A stretch of DNA of 64,000 bases from Tethya wilhelma. Lineage: Eukaryota; Porifera; Demospongiae; Tethyida; Tethyidae. Of the stretch, positions 31,871 to 42,145 are shown piece after piece (position 1 is the stretch's first letter; each line of letters opens with the position of its first letter). The notes beneath the pieces were generated by a model. It was given only the letters and a program-made list of their open reading frames with translations, had not been told where the DNA came from and did not search any database. The position numbers and the translations under genes are program-made. Location: NCBI GenBank assembly GCA_964030475.1, contig CAXIPT010000002.1, positions 18,062,523 to 18,126,522 on the forward strand, in the 5' to 3' direction.

Positions 31871-34725
31871 TCTTTGTACAATACCGTATGCCTTATTCTT
31901 GGAACTAACAATACTAGTTGGATTGACACCATGTTCATTGGTGATATTGGATGCATTTGCATGTGCATAATTCTCATTATCTTTTGTCAATCTGTATATA
32001 TAATTATAAAGAAACATATTAGTTTTTTGTAAGGAGTTATCTGCTGCATATACACCATATAGATTAACCTTTTTTCCTTTTTCCTGAAGAAAAAAAACAA
32101 CAGAAGAATCAATAGTAGCCCAACAAAGACCACTAGTACTCCAACAGTAGAGCCTAATATTATGCTTGGTCTCATTTCAGTACTAGGTGGTGGAGCCGAA
32201 GGGATGCGAAGCGGTGAAGGAGAGACCGCAATATCACTAGGTTGTGTATGAGCGATTGGAAGTGGGATAGACCTAGAGGTGTGCCTGTGTTGACTGTAAT
32301 ACTGAACACTATATAAAAGTGATGGGCCACTGCAAATGACTCCAGCTGCTGGGTTGCAACCTAACTCTGATGATGCGGCAGTAGTAGTAGTGGCAGTAGT
32401 AGTAGTGCTGGTTGTTTCTGGGAATATATATAACATGCCTGCAATGTCAAAGTATAGATGTGTCCAAATAAATAGTGTGTATAGAATATCCTTTTCAAAA
32501 GATTAGCGAAGAGACAGACAGGATATCGAATGCATAAAGGAATTGTGCACATGTATGTACCAATTACAACATTATAACATACATAACTTTAATTGCTATT
32601 GTGTATGCATGTGTGTGATAACACAATGTATGATGTTTATTCACCTGGGCAAACAACACTTGCAGCTGGGAGGCAACCCAATTCTGATGATGTGGCAATC
32701 TCACTCTGACACATAGAGAGGCTCTCCTCCATACCACTGCAGCTCACATTGAGGAATTTGAAGTATCGTGATGTAGAGTTTCCATCCACAAGGACAGGTT
32801 CTGACGGAAAGAAAAAATTCATGAGTGTAAAAGTATCCTATTTTTTTGGGGCAAACACTGGCTTCTGGAATTAGCTCAGTGAAACCATAATGATTTTATT
32901 TGCTATTCTTTTATACATAAATAATTATATACTTGGCCAATCTACAAGTACAAAATTAATGGTTGGCGTGATATGTGAGCACAAACTGATTGACATGACT
33001 ACAGGGTAACCATGCAGCTTATAGCTAGTCCATGAAATGGCTAACTCCATCCTCAGGTGTTGCATCTCTTTCTATTATTCATAAGAGATATAGTAGATCT
33101 AGACTGAGCCATTGAGGCTTAGTATAGCTACAAGTAGTAAAAATTTCAAAAAAATAAGTAGTGTAGGAATGGGCAGTGCGGTAAAAAGCATTGGAACAAG
33201 GCATGTCTCAATTTCGGCACATGACTACTTCATTTTTGATTTATTCTTGATCCCTAATATGGATCCTCAGTGTCATAAATGCAAAGATCTGTATTACTAT
33301 AGTACCATAGCTTATTATTGCATTGGTTTGATCGAATCAGTTGGCTAAGCAGTGGAGTAAACCATAATAAGACAGGCAACTTAACTGGACTGCCGGCCAA
33401 GAGTTGGGCATAAAAAATGAAGTAGTCATTTGTGAAACAATGGGCAAGGGTCTGGGAATAAGGCTAAGATGTACCTACTGCTCATCCACAATAGTTAAAA
33501 TAAATAATGTTTGAAATAAGCCATCAATAAAAGTCTTACTCAATGAAACTTTCCCACTATAATTATATACAATATGTACACATACCTCCATTCTGTAACA
33601 AGCCTAGTTCCCTACACACTGTCTGTGCACTCCTGTCGTTCCAACCCTGGGCACACAGAGCCGCACGAAAACCATCTTCTGTACAGACTTCAACCTGTCC
33701 CTCATTCATGGCATCACCACCAGCAAGTCGGACAGACTGAGGTGAGTCGAAGCACATTGGATCTATTATGTACATGGATGGGTGGATTAAATTATAGTCA
33801 GAGGCAATAACAATAATCATCTTATTTTTATTAGTTCTAAATAACCAGTTATCACCCCGTGCACCTATGATTTCTAAATACTGTATACCTGTACAAACAG
33901 CAAGTGCATTGAAACCAAAATTGCATGTTGCAATGGTGCTGGTTATATTCAGCCTTGTGTAGGAGCAGTTCTCTAATCTGGTTTCACTTCCTGTACATGT
34001 AACTGTGCTCACGACATACGGAGAAGATGCAGCCCCATATCTACTTCCAATTGAAGCCTCAGCTTTGCCTCGTTGCTCTGTGCAAACAAGAGTTGAACTG
34101 CTGATATTGTGCAAATCAATTTCATTATTATCCATGTACTAGCTTTACCTGTATCATTACCTCTTATGTAGCCCAGTTGCCTACACACCACTTCACTATT
34201 GCTTCTTTGCCAGCCACGTCCACACACTTGTCCCCACAGTCCATCAAGATAGATCTCCACACGTCCTTCAAACTCATTTGGCCCTCCAACTAGTCTCACA
34301 TCTCCATCAACACAGCCAGGCTGGGTGTCTGTGACTAGACACAAACCAAACACACATCATGACACAGCTTGACTGTTGTGACTGAACAGCGACTGATTCC
34401 AGTAATGTGCATAATAATAATTTTTTATGGTATATTAATTTTTTCCTATATGATTTTTCATGTAAAATACAGTCTCACAGTACAATTTGAATTCTTATAA
34501 ACATGGCTGTACATGTACCATTATTATTAGTGTGACTGGCATGAAATAGAGTCAATGAAACAATTTTGTACAACAAACCACTGAGTGCTCAAGTAGAGAT
34601 TTGTACATAATGATAGCTATATTTAGATGTTGTAGTTCAAACAAAGACTGAAGCTCACCTTGTGCAGTGCAGCAGGAGAGGAACAGAAGGAGACACTGGG
34701 GCACCCTTGGAACAATAGCAGACAT
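31604..34725 (-). CDS. SRCR-domain transmembrane receptor with a repeated tyrosine-rich cytoplasmic tail
   Basis: About seven exons. The signal-peptide exon starts at 34723-34725 (MSAIVPRVPQCLLLFLSCC). SRCR domain 1 is split over two exons: VRLVGGPNEFEGRVEIYLDG, WGQVCGRGW and VVCRQLGY, then the Cys-rich second half (TCTGSETRLENC). SRCR domain 2 starts VRLAGGDAMNEGQVEVC (33590-33760) and finishes in 32645-32800 (VSCSGMEESLSMC). The next exon repeats the end of that one (SSELGCNPAAGVICSG), then has a Ser/Pro stalk and a membrane helix (GVLVVFVGLLLILLLFFFF) followed by RKKEKR. The last exon (31604 to about 31985) carries five degenerate ~18-residue repeats of the form V-A-D-T-G-Y-E-N-x-D-E-H-G-L-Q-Y-E-T. 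SRCR receptors bind microbial or self ligands at cell surfaces. A signalling role is inferred from the tail. Confidence 0.85.
32823..33560 (-). other. Long SRCR intron, no feature identified
   Basis: About 740 bp between SRCR2 half-exons. It is AT-rich. A 78-codon plus-strand ORF (33112-33348) shows no family resemblance. I see nothing else. Confidence 0.5.
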
Positions 34726-35329
34726 AATCATAATTATAACCTGTAAAAACAAAAGTAGGTTTCAGTCAGACCATTACCAAGAAAGGAATTAAGGCTAATC
34801 ATGTTTTCACCAGTATTTGACGTACAATGGTTCAACAACTGTGTGGTTGTCTTCTTCAGGTACTATTTAGTGAGGCTGAGCAATACGTGTTCAATTTTCT
34901 ATACCTAAATCATGTGAACTAATCATTTGTACCTGACTAAGTTATTTTATGTAAATTTGAAGTAAGCTTACTTATCCTTGTCAGCAATAGACTGTTCCAG
35001 CTCCAGTTCTCTGCAAGTTTAGAAAAATGACTGCACATCACAATGCTGGCTCAGGTGAACCACCAACTGTTCTCCAGGAAGTGACTTCATTGGTCACCTT
35101 TCAAATTAAATGAAAGTATCAAAGTTGCACACCTTGTATGGTTGCACACAAATTAAATATTGTGCATAGAGACTGAAGACCAACAGTGTTGCTAGTCACA
35201 GTATAAGAAGTACATGACATTGTATACGACATGACACTACCATGGTTCATGCTTCACGAGGCTTCTGGATACCTACTATATACCTTGTGTTAATGAATTT
35301 GCTGATTCACTTAATTGCTTTTTTCTGTT
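34726..35329. other. Intergenic region upstream of the SRCR gene
   Basis: About 600 bp, AT-rich, with no convincing ORF. It presumably includes the SRCR promoter. Confidence 0.4.
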
Positions 35330-35650
35330 TTTTTGTAACTTTTCTCTTTAGACTTGTCCCATTTGTCTTGATGACTTTAAGCACCATGAGCGTATAATCC
35401 TTACCCCATGCAGGCATGGGTATCATAGAAAGTAAGCTCAGTCTGATCATGTTACAAAGAGAACTTCACTTCTCAGATCACATTTGATTCAGGATCAATG
35501 TTCAGCTGTAGTTTTTTAAATGCATTATTATCATGCTGTTTTCTTTTATTACTCCATTTGTGTTTCAGGTGATGCAATAATAGTTAATTTGCTATCCACA
35601 AACATCAATATAATAACATAACACTATACAACACTGCTCAGTTTATTTTT
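35330..35650 (+). pseudogene. Decayed 3' half of a RING-gene duplicate (exon 4-5 and 3' flank)
   Basis: TTTAGACTTGTCCCATTTGT with the acceptor, the whole RING exon 4 (CPICLDDFKHHERIILTPC-like) and its GTAAGC donor reappear almost unchanged at 35350-35435. The end of exon 5 (CAGTCTGATCATG … GAACTTCACTTCTCAGA) follows immediately with the intron and the CPVC part missing. The 3' flank (ACACTGCTCAGTTTA) also matches. It cannot encode a complete RING. Confidence 0.75.
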
Positions 35651-35831
35651 ACAACGTATAACAGTTTGGTGAACAATCAACTAGGTATATAGATGGTCCA
35701 CAATAGTCCATGATGGTGTATAAATAGTTTAATACCTATAAGAAAGAAAAGTCTGTAAAAGTCACTACAATTTTCTGCAGTATTATACATGTATAATACT
35801 GGTAACACCAAATGTCTGTACCTGGAATAAA

Positions 35832-36235
35832 CTAAGTGCTAGCCTGTGCTATAGGCTTGTTTAGAGCATCACGGATTCGTTTTGCATCTTCTTTCTTCTT
35901 TAGTACATCTGTTTGCATGAGTAAATAAGAGGTTTTGAAGTTATGGTGCATAAAGTTAAGTCCAAATATTTGTGCAAGCATGCAGTAGTCATAAATAGAT
36001 ATAACTAAACAATGGTACTTATTATAAACTGACCAAGCCACTAAAGCATAGAAGTATAATTCTGTAATTTAAAGTATTTGTACTGTAGGTCTATACTTAC
36101 TGTTCCTTCTGACACCATAGAGGATACCTAGCGTCAAAGCACTGTATCTTGAAAACTGTGGAAGTGAGAAGAAGAGTCTATATGGTTTCCAATGCGCACA
36201 AACGTTCATACCTTTATAAGAGGTGAAACAGCCAT
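35832..36235 (-). CDS. ATP5ME: ATP synthase membrane subunit e
   Basis: Three small exons give a 51-residue protein. Exon 1 (ATG at 36233-36235) encodes MAVSPLIK. Exon 2 encodes FSRYSALTLGILYGVRRN. Exon 3 encodes the charged tail VLKKKEDAKRIRDALNKP, with stop at 35832-35834. The N-terminal pattern VSPLIKxxRYSALxLGxxYG is the family hallmark. GILYG is the GxxxG element used for membrane-helix packing in subunit e, which supports F1Fo-ATP synthase dimers in the mitochondrial inner membrane. The protein is shorter than the human one (about 69 residues), losing part of the C-terminal helix. Divergent from CYB561D2 by 108 bp. Confidence 0.85.
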
Positions 36236-36343
36236 CTTGTTAGCCTACTCCAAATAACGCCCACCCCAAATATTGGTGACCTCTGAACTTTTAGCACCCA
36301 CGTGGCATTCTCGACCAGCTTTCATGTTCGCTACCACGACATT
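36236..36343. promoter_or_regulatory. Divergent promoter, ATP5ME / cytochrome b561
   Basis: 108 bp between start codons, with no TATA. A CACGTGG E-box is at 36299-36305. Inferred bidirectional. Confidence 0.45.
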
Positions 36344-37325
36344 ATGTCCTCCAGAAAAGCTAAAAAAGATGTAAAGGCCGCTGTCCAACAAATGGGGGAA
36401 TTCTTTGAATCAGTAATGGAGAAACATCAAGGTATTGACACTAGACTAGTGTAGTTTTTGTCACATACTCTGTATATTCTTCTATCACTAGGCATGGCTT
36501 TACAGCCTCGAAGCAGTCTCTCTCTCATCCTTGGTATTATTCCTCACTTGATGATTGTAGCTTTCACTAGTGTGATAGTGTGGACTGCCAAACCATCCAG
36601 TAGTGAGTTGCAACACAGTGTGATTGAAGTATGTGTAGTCATGTGGCCGGCTGTGTGGATGTGATTTTCAATTTACAAACACTACAGTACAATTATTGAA
36701 TTTTCCGTTTTGATAATAAATTTATTGCTGCAGGTTTGTTTTCATGGCATCCAACTCTCATGTCTCTCGCTGTAAGTAACTTGATGCACCCAGGCATGTT
36801 ATGTTTACTATCCATCTCTCCTTCTAGTTTGCTGTTCTCATGTCGGAGGCCATCTTTCTTTTCTCTCCTTGGTTCTCTCCGATGATGTCCGTTGGGCTGC
36901 GCTCCACCAAAGTCACCTGGCATTGGGTCATACAACTGTGCACTATGGCCACTTGTCTCACAGGATTTGTCATCATTACAGTCAATAAGATGATCAACGG
37001 TTCTCCCCACTATTCATCGTGGCACGGCCTACTTGGTGTCCTCTTGTGTGGCTTTTTAGCTCTGCAGACATCTGGCGGACTAGTAGAACTCTATCCCGGC
37101 ATTCTACCTTTCAAAGTTCGTCTTAGTACCTTGAAGCGACTTCACGCTTTCAATGGTATGCTGACGTTCTTTGGTGGTGTTGTGGTTCTGGTGCTAGGAA
37201 TGTATTCATTATGGTTTGTTGCTAACGTACCCCTCATTGTGTGGCAGCTGTGTGTTGTGTGCCCTCCCATTCTTGGTGCGATTGTTTTTGTTCAAGTCAT
37301 TTGGAACCACTTTTGGTGGTTTTGA
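36344..37325 (+). CDS. CYB561D2: Cytochrome b561 domain protein (CYB561D2-like)
   Basis: Four exons, about 240 residues. The start at 36344 gives a polar N-terminus (MSSRKAKKDVKAAVQQMGEF). The protein then has six membrane segments. Candidate haem-ligand histidines lie in SWHPTLMSLA, VTWHWVIQL, SSWHGLLGVL and RLHAFNGML, the four-His pattern of diheme b561 proteins. The order WHPxLMSLAF, CHWVxQ, TWHGxxGLL, YPxxLP and LHAxxG, with LLGMxSLWF near the end, matches CYB561D1/D2, transmembrane ferric reductases that use ascorbate as donor. TGA at 37323-37325. Confidence 0.87.
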
Positions 37326-37492
37326 TGGTCATTGTAAGTTGTAGATCATTATCATTATCACTACCAAAATTACATTATGCTGCATTACTTATTATTGTTA
37401 TTATAAGTTGTTACGTTTTTGGGTTTTTGTTTTTTTGCTGTTATGAAGATGTTAAAAAACAACACAATATTGTTAACCTAAACACTTGGGTT

Positions 37493-39479
37493 TTATGCTG
37501 GAAGTAAAACTTTCTTTTCTGCCTTGTGCTCCACCTGAGCTCTTGGTTGCTTGTTACCAGTTTTATCCTGACTGTGTCCACTAACTGTGAGAGATGAGAG
37601 CTGGTCAATGAGAGAGTCATCAACACTGGGGCTGGCCTTGGAGTCAGGCACAAGTACTGAAGGCTGAATAGCTGAGGAAAAAAAAGAACAATTATTATAT
37701 CATGCTATGGGGCCATGGTATACCTCACATAATGATGGGCCAACCAACCATTGCTGCTCTTTTCTGGAGACAAGAGATCAAGTAACTCTTGTTCCAGCTC
37801 CTCATCAGTCACTTGCTCTTCAGTGTCATTAGCTGCATGAATGGGTACAGTTGTGAGTGGCAAACTTAGTTATGTTGTGAAATTAACTTCTTGTTCACAA
37901 ATACCTGTGCTTAGAGCATTGGTAATCTCTTCACTCTCTTCCACTGCCTCTTTCAAACTGGAAATGGCCTCCTCTGCACTATCAATCGTGAGACCTTCAG
38001 CTTCTCTGAGTGACTTGATGGCAGCAGCTCCAGTCTTGTATGCCTTGAATACCTTAATGTGTGCAAGGTTGATGTGGATGCTACTACAGAACCACAAACA
38101 CATAAGATGTAGCCTCGTCCCCAGGCTCCCCTTTCCACTTCATTTACAGAGAGGGAGCGAGCCTGGGAATGAGGCTACATAAGGTGTACCACAATAGAGT
38201 TCACCTCTTACCATGGAATCAGTCTCCGCTGATTGTATTTGGTGGAGGATAGTCTGTAGATTGTCGAGAAGAGCCTCTCGTTTGTGAATATATTCTCTTA
38301 GAACCTTGTTACGGCGGAGATAGTTCAATGCCTGGAATACAATCAATTAATGGCAGTGTGATGCACTCAGCAAATGCTACATATTGAATATTTGTACCCC
38401 TTGTCTGTCATTTGTTTGAACTTTTCCTCGAGCCAACTGTTTCAAACTGACAAAATGGAGATTGTACTGTTTTGAAAGGCATACATCTGCCACACAACAT
38501 TGTACCTGGCACTCTTTTCTTCCATCAATTGCAGTTGTGTTGTCAAATTATCAACTGACTCCTTAATGCTACAAAGGGAAAATACCGACAAATACTATAC
38601 ATTATCACCAAATTAGTCAAAGGACTGGACCAGGACAAAGAGAGACAAACAAATACTTGTGAGCATAGATCTATGTTGTAAGTGTAATTTTCTTACCTCA
38701 TAATTCCAATGTCAGTATCAGTCACCTCTGGTCTCTGCTGTTCTGACACAAACTTGACCACTTCTCCCCTACGACAAATCTTCCTCTCTTTTATCAACTG
38801 AAGCTCAATGATACGATGGACATCTGGTGTATTTACCACTCTTTGACATAAACTTTCAAACGTGCTCAACTTCATTAGGTTATCTGTGGACTTGTGGACT
38901 ACAGCTTTCTTGTGCTCAGTAACAACAGTGTTAGCATATTCCTATTTACAATACAGTACAGAGAAAAAGGGTTACCTGTTGTCACATATCTCAAACCATA
39001 TATCTTGATTGGTTTAATACCAGTGAGGTACATACCTTGATAAGTGAATTGATAATGTACTCTCCATCATACTGAGATGAAGGTAGATAGTTCTTTAAAG
39101 CCCAACTAACAGGTTTCATGGCAATGCCCATACCCCAGGCAAACCAAGATCCTGAAACTGCTTGAGAGAAAGTGGACAGCTTCATAATTGACCCTGAATT
39201 TTCCATTGTCTGAATCACAACAGCTAAACAGCCTGGAGAAGTAGTTTGCTTCCATTTCAATCTGGAAAGAAGTTCTCTCTCTGTGAAAAAAGGTTTCTTG
39301 AGTTCTCTTGAGCTATTGGTGATCAGTGAGCTCCAGAAAGTGATCTTGACATCATTAGGAGATGGAATCTTGTTTAGTGGGAAAGGAGCCAAAAGGAAAT
39401 TCATCCTCTCACCATCTTTCCACTCTGGTGGATGAGTAAAAGACGCTTGAGACTCAGTAGTCATACTTGTTGAAGCCAT
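37493..39479 (-). CDS. CHMP7: ESCRT-III-like protein CHMP7
   Basis: About eight exons. The ATG at 39477-39479 gives MASTSMTTESQASFTHPPEW. The N-terminal half has tandem winged-helix character (GSWFAWGMGIAMKPVSWALK), which in CHMP7 binds LEM2 at the nuclear envelope. The C-terminal half is the Snf7/ESCRT-III core: LNYLRRNKVLREYIHKREAL, DNLQTILHQIQSAETDSM and VFKAYKTGAAAIKSL. The acidic tail (TDEELEQELLDLL) resembles a MIM motif. The final exon is Ser/Lys-rich, ending EKKVLLPA with stop at 37493-37495. CHMP7 starts ESCRT-III assembly for nuclear envelope sealing. One intron carries a foldback element. Confidence 0.9.
38107..38180. repeat. Foldback element (TAGCCTCGT termini) in a CHMP7 intron
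   Basis: ATGTAGCCTCGTCCCCAGG at the left is matched by the inverted CCTGGGAATGAGGCTACAT at the right, with a short internal AT/CT segment. CATAAG next to both ends may be a short target-site duplication. Confidence 0.75.
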
Positions 39480-39519
39480 CAGGTATAATTGTTTTGGAAA
39501 AGATCGCCACTTGCTCGCG

Positions 39520-39531
39520 TACGCATGCGCA
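39520..39531. promoter_or_regulatory. NRF-1-like palindrome upstream of CHMP7
   Basis: TACGCATGCGCA, 41 bp upstream of the CHMP7 ATG. It is the core of the vertebrate NRF-1 consensus. Confidence 0.45.
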
Positions 39532-39656
39532 GTATTTCTGCTGATCTGTGGTCCGTGCGCGTGTCCGGCAGGCCGGTCGTGGTGCAGCTTACGCAGCATT
39601 GGAGATACATGTACATAACAGTTACTGAAGGATCTATGGTGGAATCAGCCATAGAG

Positions 39657-39944
39657 CTAATTCAATATTGTGATTAGCTTCATTGATTTGGAACAACTCT
39701 CAAGATAGCCATGTCTGGACTGACTATAAGGAGATCTAGAGTTTGAAGAAAACTCTTTGGTTGCACTTTCTACGTTACCGTTCTTGGCAAGAACTGGTAC
39801 AACCTGAACAGCAAGCAGCAGGAAGTTCTGCCGCTCATTTTCAGAGTTGACTCTGTCATCAATATCAATTATTCTCCACTTCAGTTGACTGAAGTAGACA
39901 TAGGTGGCCATGGGTAGATCTGGCATGGAGAAATGAAATTCCAC
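39657..39944 (-). CDS. Unidentified ORF between CHMP7 and the sulfatase
   Basis: An open stretch reading from about 39944 (MPDLPMATYVYFSQLKWRII) to a stop at 39657, about 85-95 residues. The composition is protein-like (FLLLAVQVVPVLAKNGNV) but I recognise no family, no clear start context and no partner exon. It could be a small lineage-specific gene or a chance ORF in the CHMP7 upstream region. The rest of 39480-40150 holds nothing else I can identify. Confidence 0.25.
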   Translation of the reverse strand: MEFHFSMPDLPMATYVYFSQLKWRIIDIDDRVNSENERQNFLLLAVQVVPVLAKNGNVESATKEFSSNSRSPYSQSRHGYLESCSKSMKLITILN

Positions 39945-40150
39945 AAAGTTTCTTCACTGAGGACATGATAAAGGTGATTGTAATCATACTCTTCACATTA
40001 TAAAAATTATTATAGCCTGGAAAAAGTACCAAGAGCCAATACAGTACTTTTTTTTTTTGCCCAACTTCCACTCTAAGACTTATAATATATTATGTGATAA
40101 GTTGAACTCAATTTTAGCTATAAACAAAAAAAAACACAGAAGCCTGAAAG

Positions 40151-41713
40151 CTAGTTATTAGTCATTGTTTCATTTGGTTCCTTTAACCATTCATCAATTA
40201 GTGACAGATAATAATCTGGGTTCTTGCTCCACATAGGGTACCAACGTATAGAAGGAGAACCAATTTTACTGCTGTACTCACTACCAAGACCTGTCTTCCA
40301 AGTTACGAATGAGCTTTTATCGAAGGACTTGGCAGCTTTGTCCACTTTTTCTGGATCTAATTGGCTGGTCAAGATGTCATGTAGTTGTTTTACAATGTCT
40401 GAATTGGAAGCAGCTACATTTGTTAGCTCATCTGGATCTTCTGCTAGGTTGAAAAGTTCTGCTTGATAGCCTGCAGCATAGTAAATATACTTCCAATCAC
40501 CTTGACGTATCATAAATTGTCCAGTGTTAGAATGGTCCATGTGAGCTTGACATAGCACCCAATCAGGATGAGGTTCTGCTTCAGTCTGTTTTAGCCCAAG
40601 GTCTGCAGCAAGAGACCACCCAGCCAATCCTTGTGGTTGCTTGGTTCCTGTGAGGTCCATCACTGTCGGAAACAGGTCAATGAGGCTTGTTGGACGTTTC
40701 ACAGTGGCACCTTGTTTTATTGAAGGTCCAGCAATAACTAGAGGCACCCGTCCACTTCCCTCTAGTGTGGTCTCCTTATAGAACTGCTTGTGATCCATTG
40801 TCATATCACCATGATCAGACCAGAACACTACAACAGTGTTGTTAATGTAGCTGGAGTTCTCAATGAAGGAAAATATCTGCCCAACAAATGCATCTGCTTC
40901 AGCTACCATTGCATAATATGTGGCACGTATCATTCGAATATCGTTATCAGACCAATTTCCTGAGCAGTTTTTGGTGATTGTTTCATACAGTTGCACAGGG
41001 TGCATCTTATCTTCTGGCTTCCAGACTGGCATTGAAATGCCATCGTGATTGACTCCTTTTTCATACCAGTACTTGGATGTTACGTAAGAAGGATGGGGAC
41101 ATGAAAATCCACAACTGAGCATGAATGGTGTACTTGCATTAGATGAATTAAGCCTATCTTTCAACCATTTCACACATTCATCTGAATGCTCCCAGTCACC
41201 ACCATGAACACGAACCTCTTGTGAGTCTTTTATGGAATAATTAGGACGACCTTCTGAAGGAATGGCAAACTTGGGCACAGCTCTAGTCCAGGAACTGAGG
41301 TTAGCACTAAGACTGTGAGAACCGGAAAGGAAGTCATGCCTTCCAATGAAGTTTGTATCATATCCATTATCAGCCAACACCTTCATGATAATGGGGTAGT
41401 TACGAGAGAGACCATGGCCATTAGACCATGCTCCAGTTTGATCTGGTCTTCTTCCTGACCAAATGGCTGCACGGGAAGGCACACATTCAGGAGCTGCACA
41501 GTAAGTGTTGTCAAATCTCACTCCACGGCTAGCTAGATGATCAATGTTGGGTGTGAGAGCAGGTGACTCGGGTAGAGCAGTACGTCCATCCATACTATCA
41601 ACATGAACAAAGATTACATTAGGCTTACTTGACACAGAATCTGATATACATTTGACTCTGAGTACAAGAAAGATGCCCAATACTACAACAGAGATAACGC
41701 TGACTTTTGCCAT
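40151..41713 (-). CDS. ARSK: Secreted/lysosomal sulfatase, arylsulfatase K-like
   Basis: An intronless ORF of 520 residues with a signal peptide (MAKVSVISVVVLGIFLVLRV). The sulfatase fold opens with NVIFVHVDSMDGR (metal-binding Asp). The signature CVPSRAAIWSGRR contains the Cys that is converted to formylglycine in the family (C-x-P-S-R). Later come GRHDFLSGSHSLS, the ARSK-like block MHPVQLYETITKNCSGNW, and the second metal site WSDHGDMTMDHKQFYKETTL. The order and wording match arylsulfatase K, a glucuronate-2-sulfatase acting on heparan and dermatan sulfate in lysosomes. Several NxS/T sites are present. ARSK assignment is stronger than to other sulfatases, but the substrate is inferred. It is divergent from the CBM21 gene. 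Confidence 0.87.
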   Translation of the reverse strand: MAKVSVISVVVLGIFLVLRVKCISDSVSSKPNVIFVHVDSMDGRTALPESPALTPNIDHLASRGVRFDNTYCAAPECVPSRAAIWSGRRPDQTGAWSNGHGLSRNYPIIMKVLADNGYDTNFIGRHDFLSGSHSLSANLSSWTRAVPKFAIPSEGRPNYSIKDSQEVRVHGGDWEHSDECVKWLKDRLNSSNASTPFMLSCGFSCPHPSYVTSKYWYEKGVNHDGISMPVWKPEDKMHPVQLYETITKNCSGNWSDNDIRMIRATYYAMVAEADAFVGQIFSFIENSSYINNTVVVFWSDHGDMTMDHKQFYKETTLEGSGRVPLVIAGPSIKQGATVKRPTSLIDLFPTVMDLTGTKQPQGLAGWSLAADLGLKQTEAEPHPDWVLCQAHMDHSNTGQFMIRQGDWKYIYYAAGYQAELFNLAEDPDELTNVAASNSDIVKQLHDILTSQLDPEKVDKAAKSFDKSSFVTWKTGLGSEYSSKIGSPSIRWYPMWSKNPDYYLSLIDEWLKEPNETMTNN

Positions 41714-42145
41714 TTTGTAACAGGCTATAAATTTTTTGCTGAATGTATAGCAGTGAATTAATATTACACTTGGTCTATGAATTCTAATGCACCATGCTTT
41801 TGTTACGATTACATACGTCTACGGTAGTAGATATGTAGTAGGAATGGGTCGGCTGTCCCATTACACAATACAATTTACAAAATGTTCATGCTTTGCAGGG
41901 AAAGAAAGCCTTCCCCAGGCAGTTTACTTACTGTAACAAGAAAACTGGTACATTGTACGACAAGCGCGTGGCATGCGCATGACAGAGAGCGCATATGGGC
42001 ATGCGCACTATCATTACATCACTGTACGCGTAACTATGCCATTCTCAATCTCAACTGTCTTGTGCGCAAACCAAGGAGAATCTTTCCAAGAGAATTGCAA
42101 TCTTATTCCAGGAAAATTTGTCACTATTCAGATTCCAAACGAAGA
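41714..42145. promoter_or_regulatory. Divergent promoter with two NRF-1-like cores, ARSK / CBM21 gene
   Basis: 432 bp between the chosen starts. GCATGCGCA occurs at 41971-41979 and 41999-42007. An in-frame extension of the CBM21 ORF crosses this region but looks like translated promoter DNA. Confidence 0.45.

Noticed and set aside
41882..42145. In-frame 88-codon extension of the CBM21 ORF, to an ATG at 41882
   Set aside because: The composition is not protein-like and the DNA contains two NRF-1-like cores and lies in the divergent promoter with the sulfatase. The basic start at 42146 is a better N-terminus.
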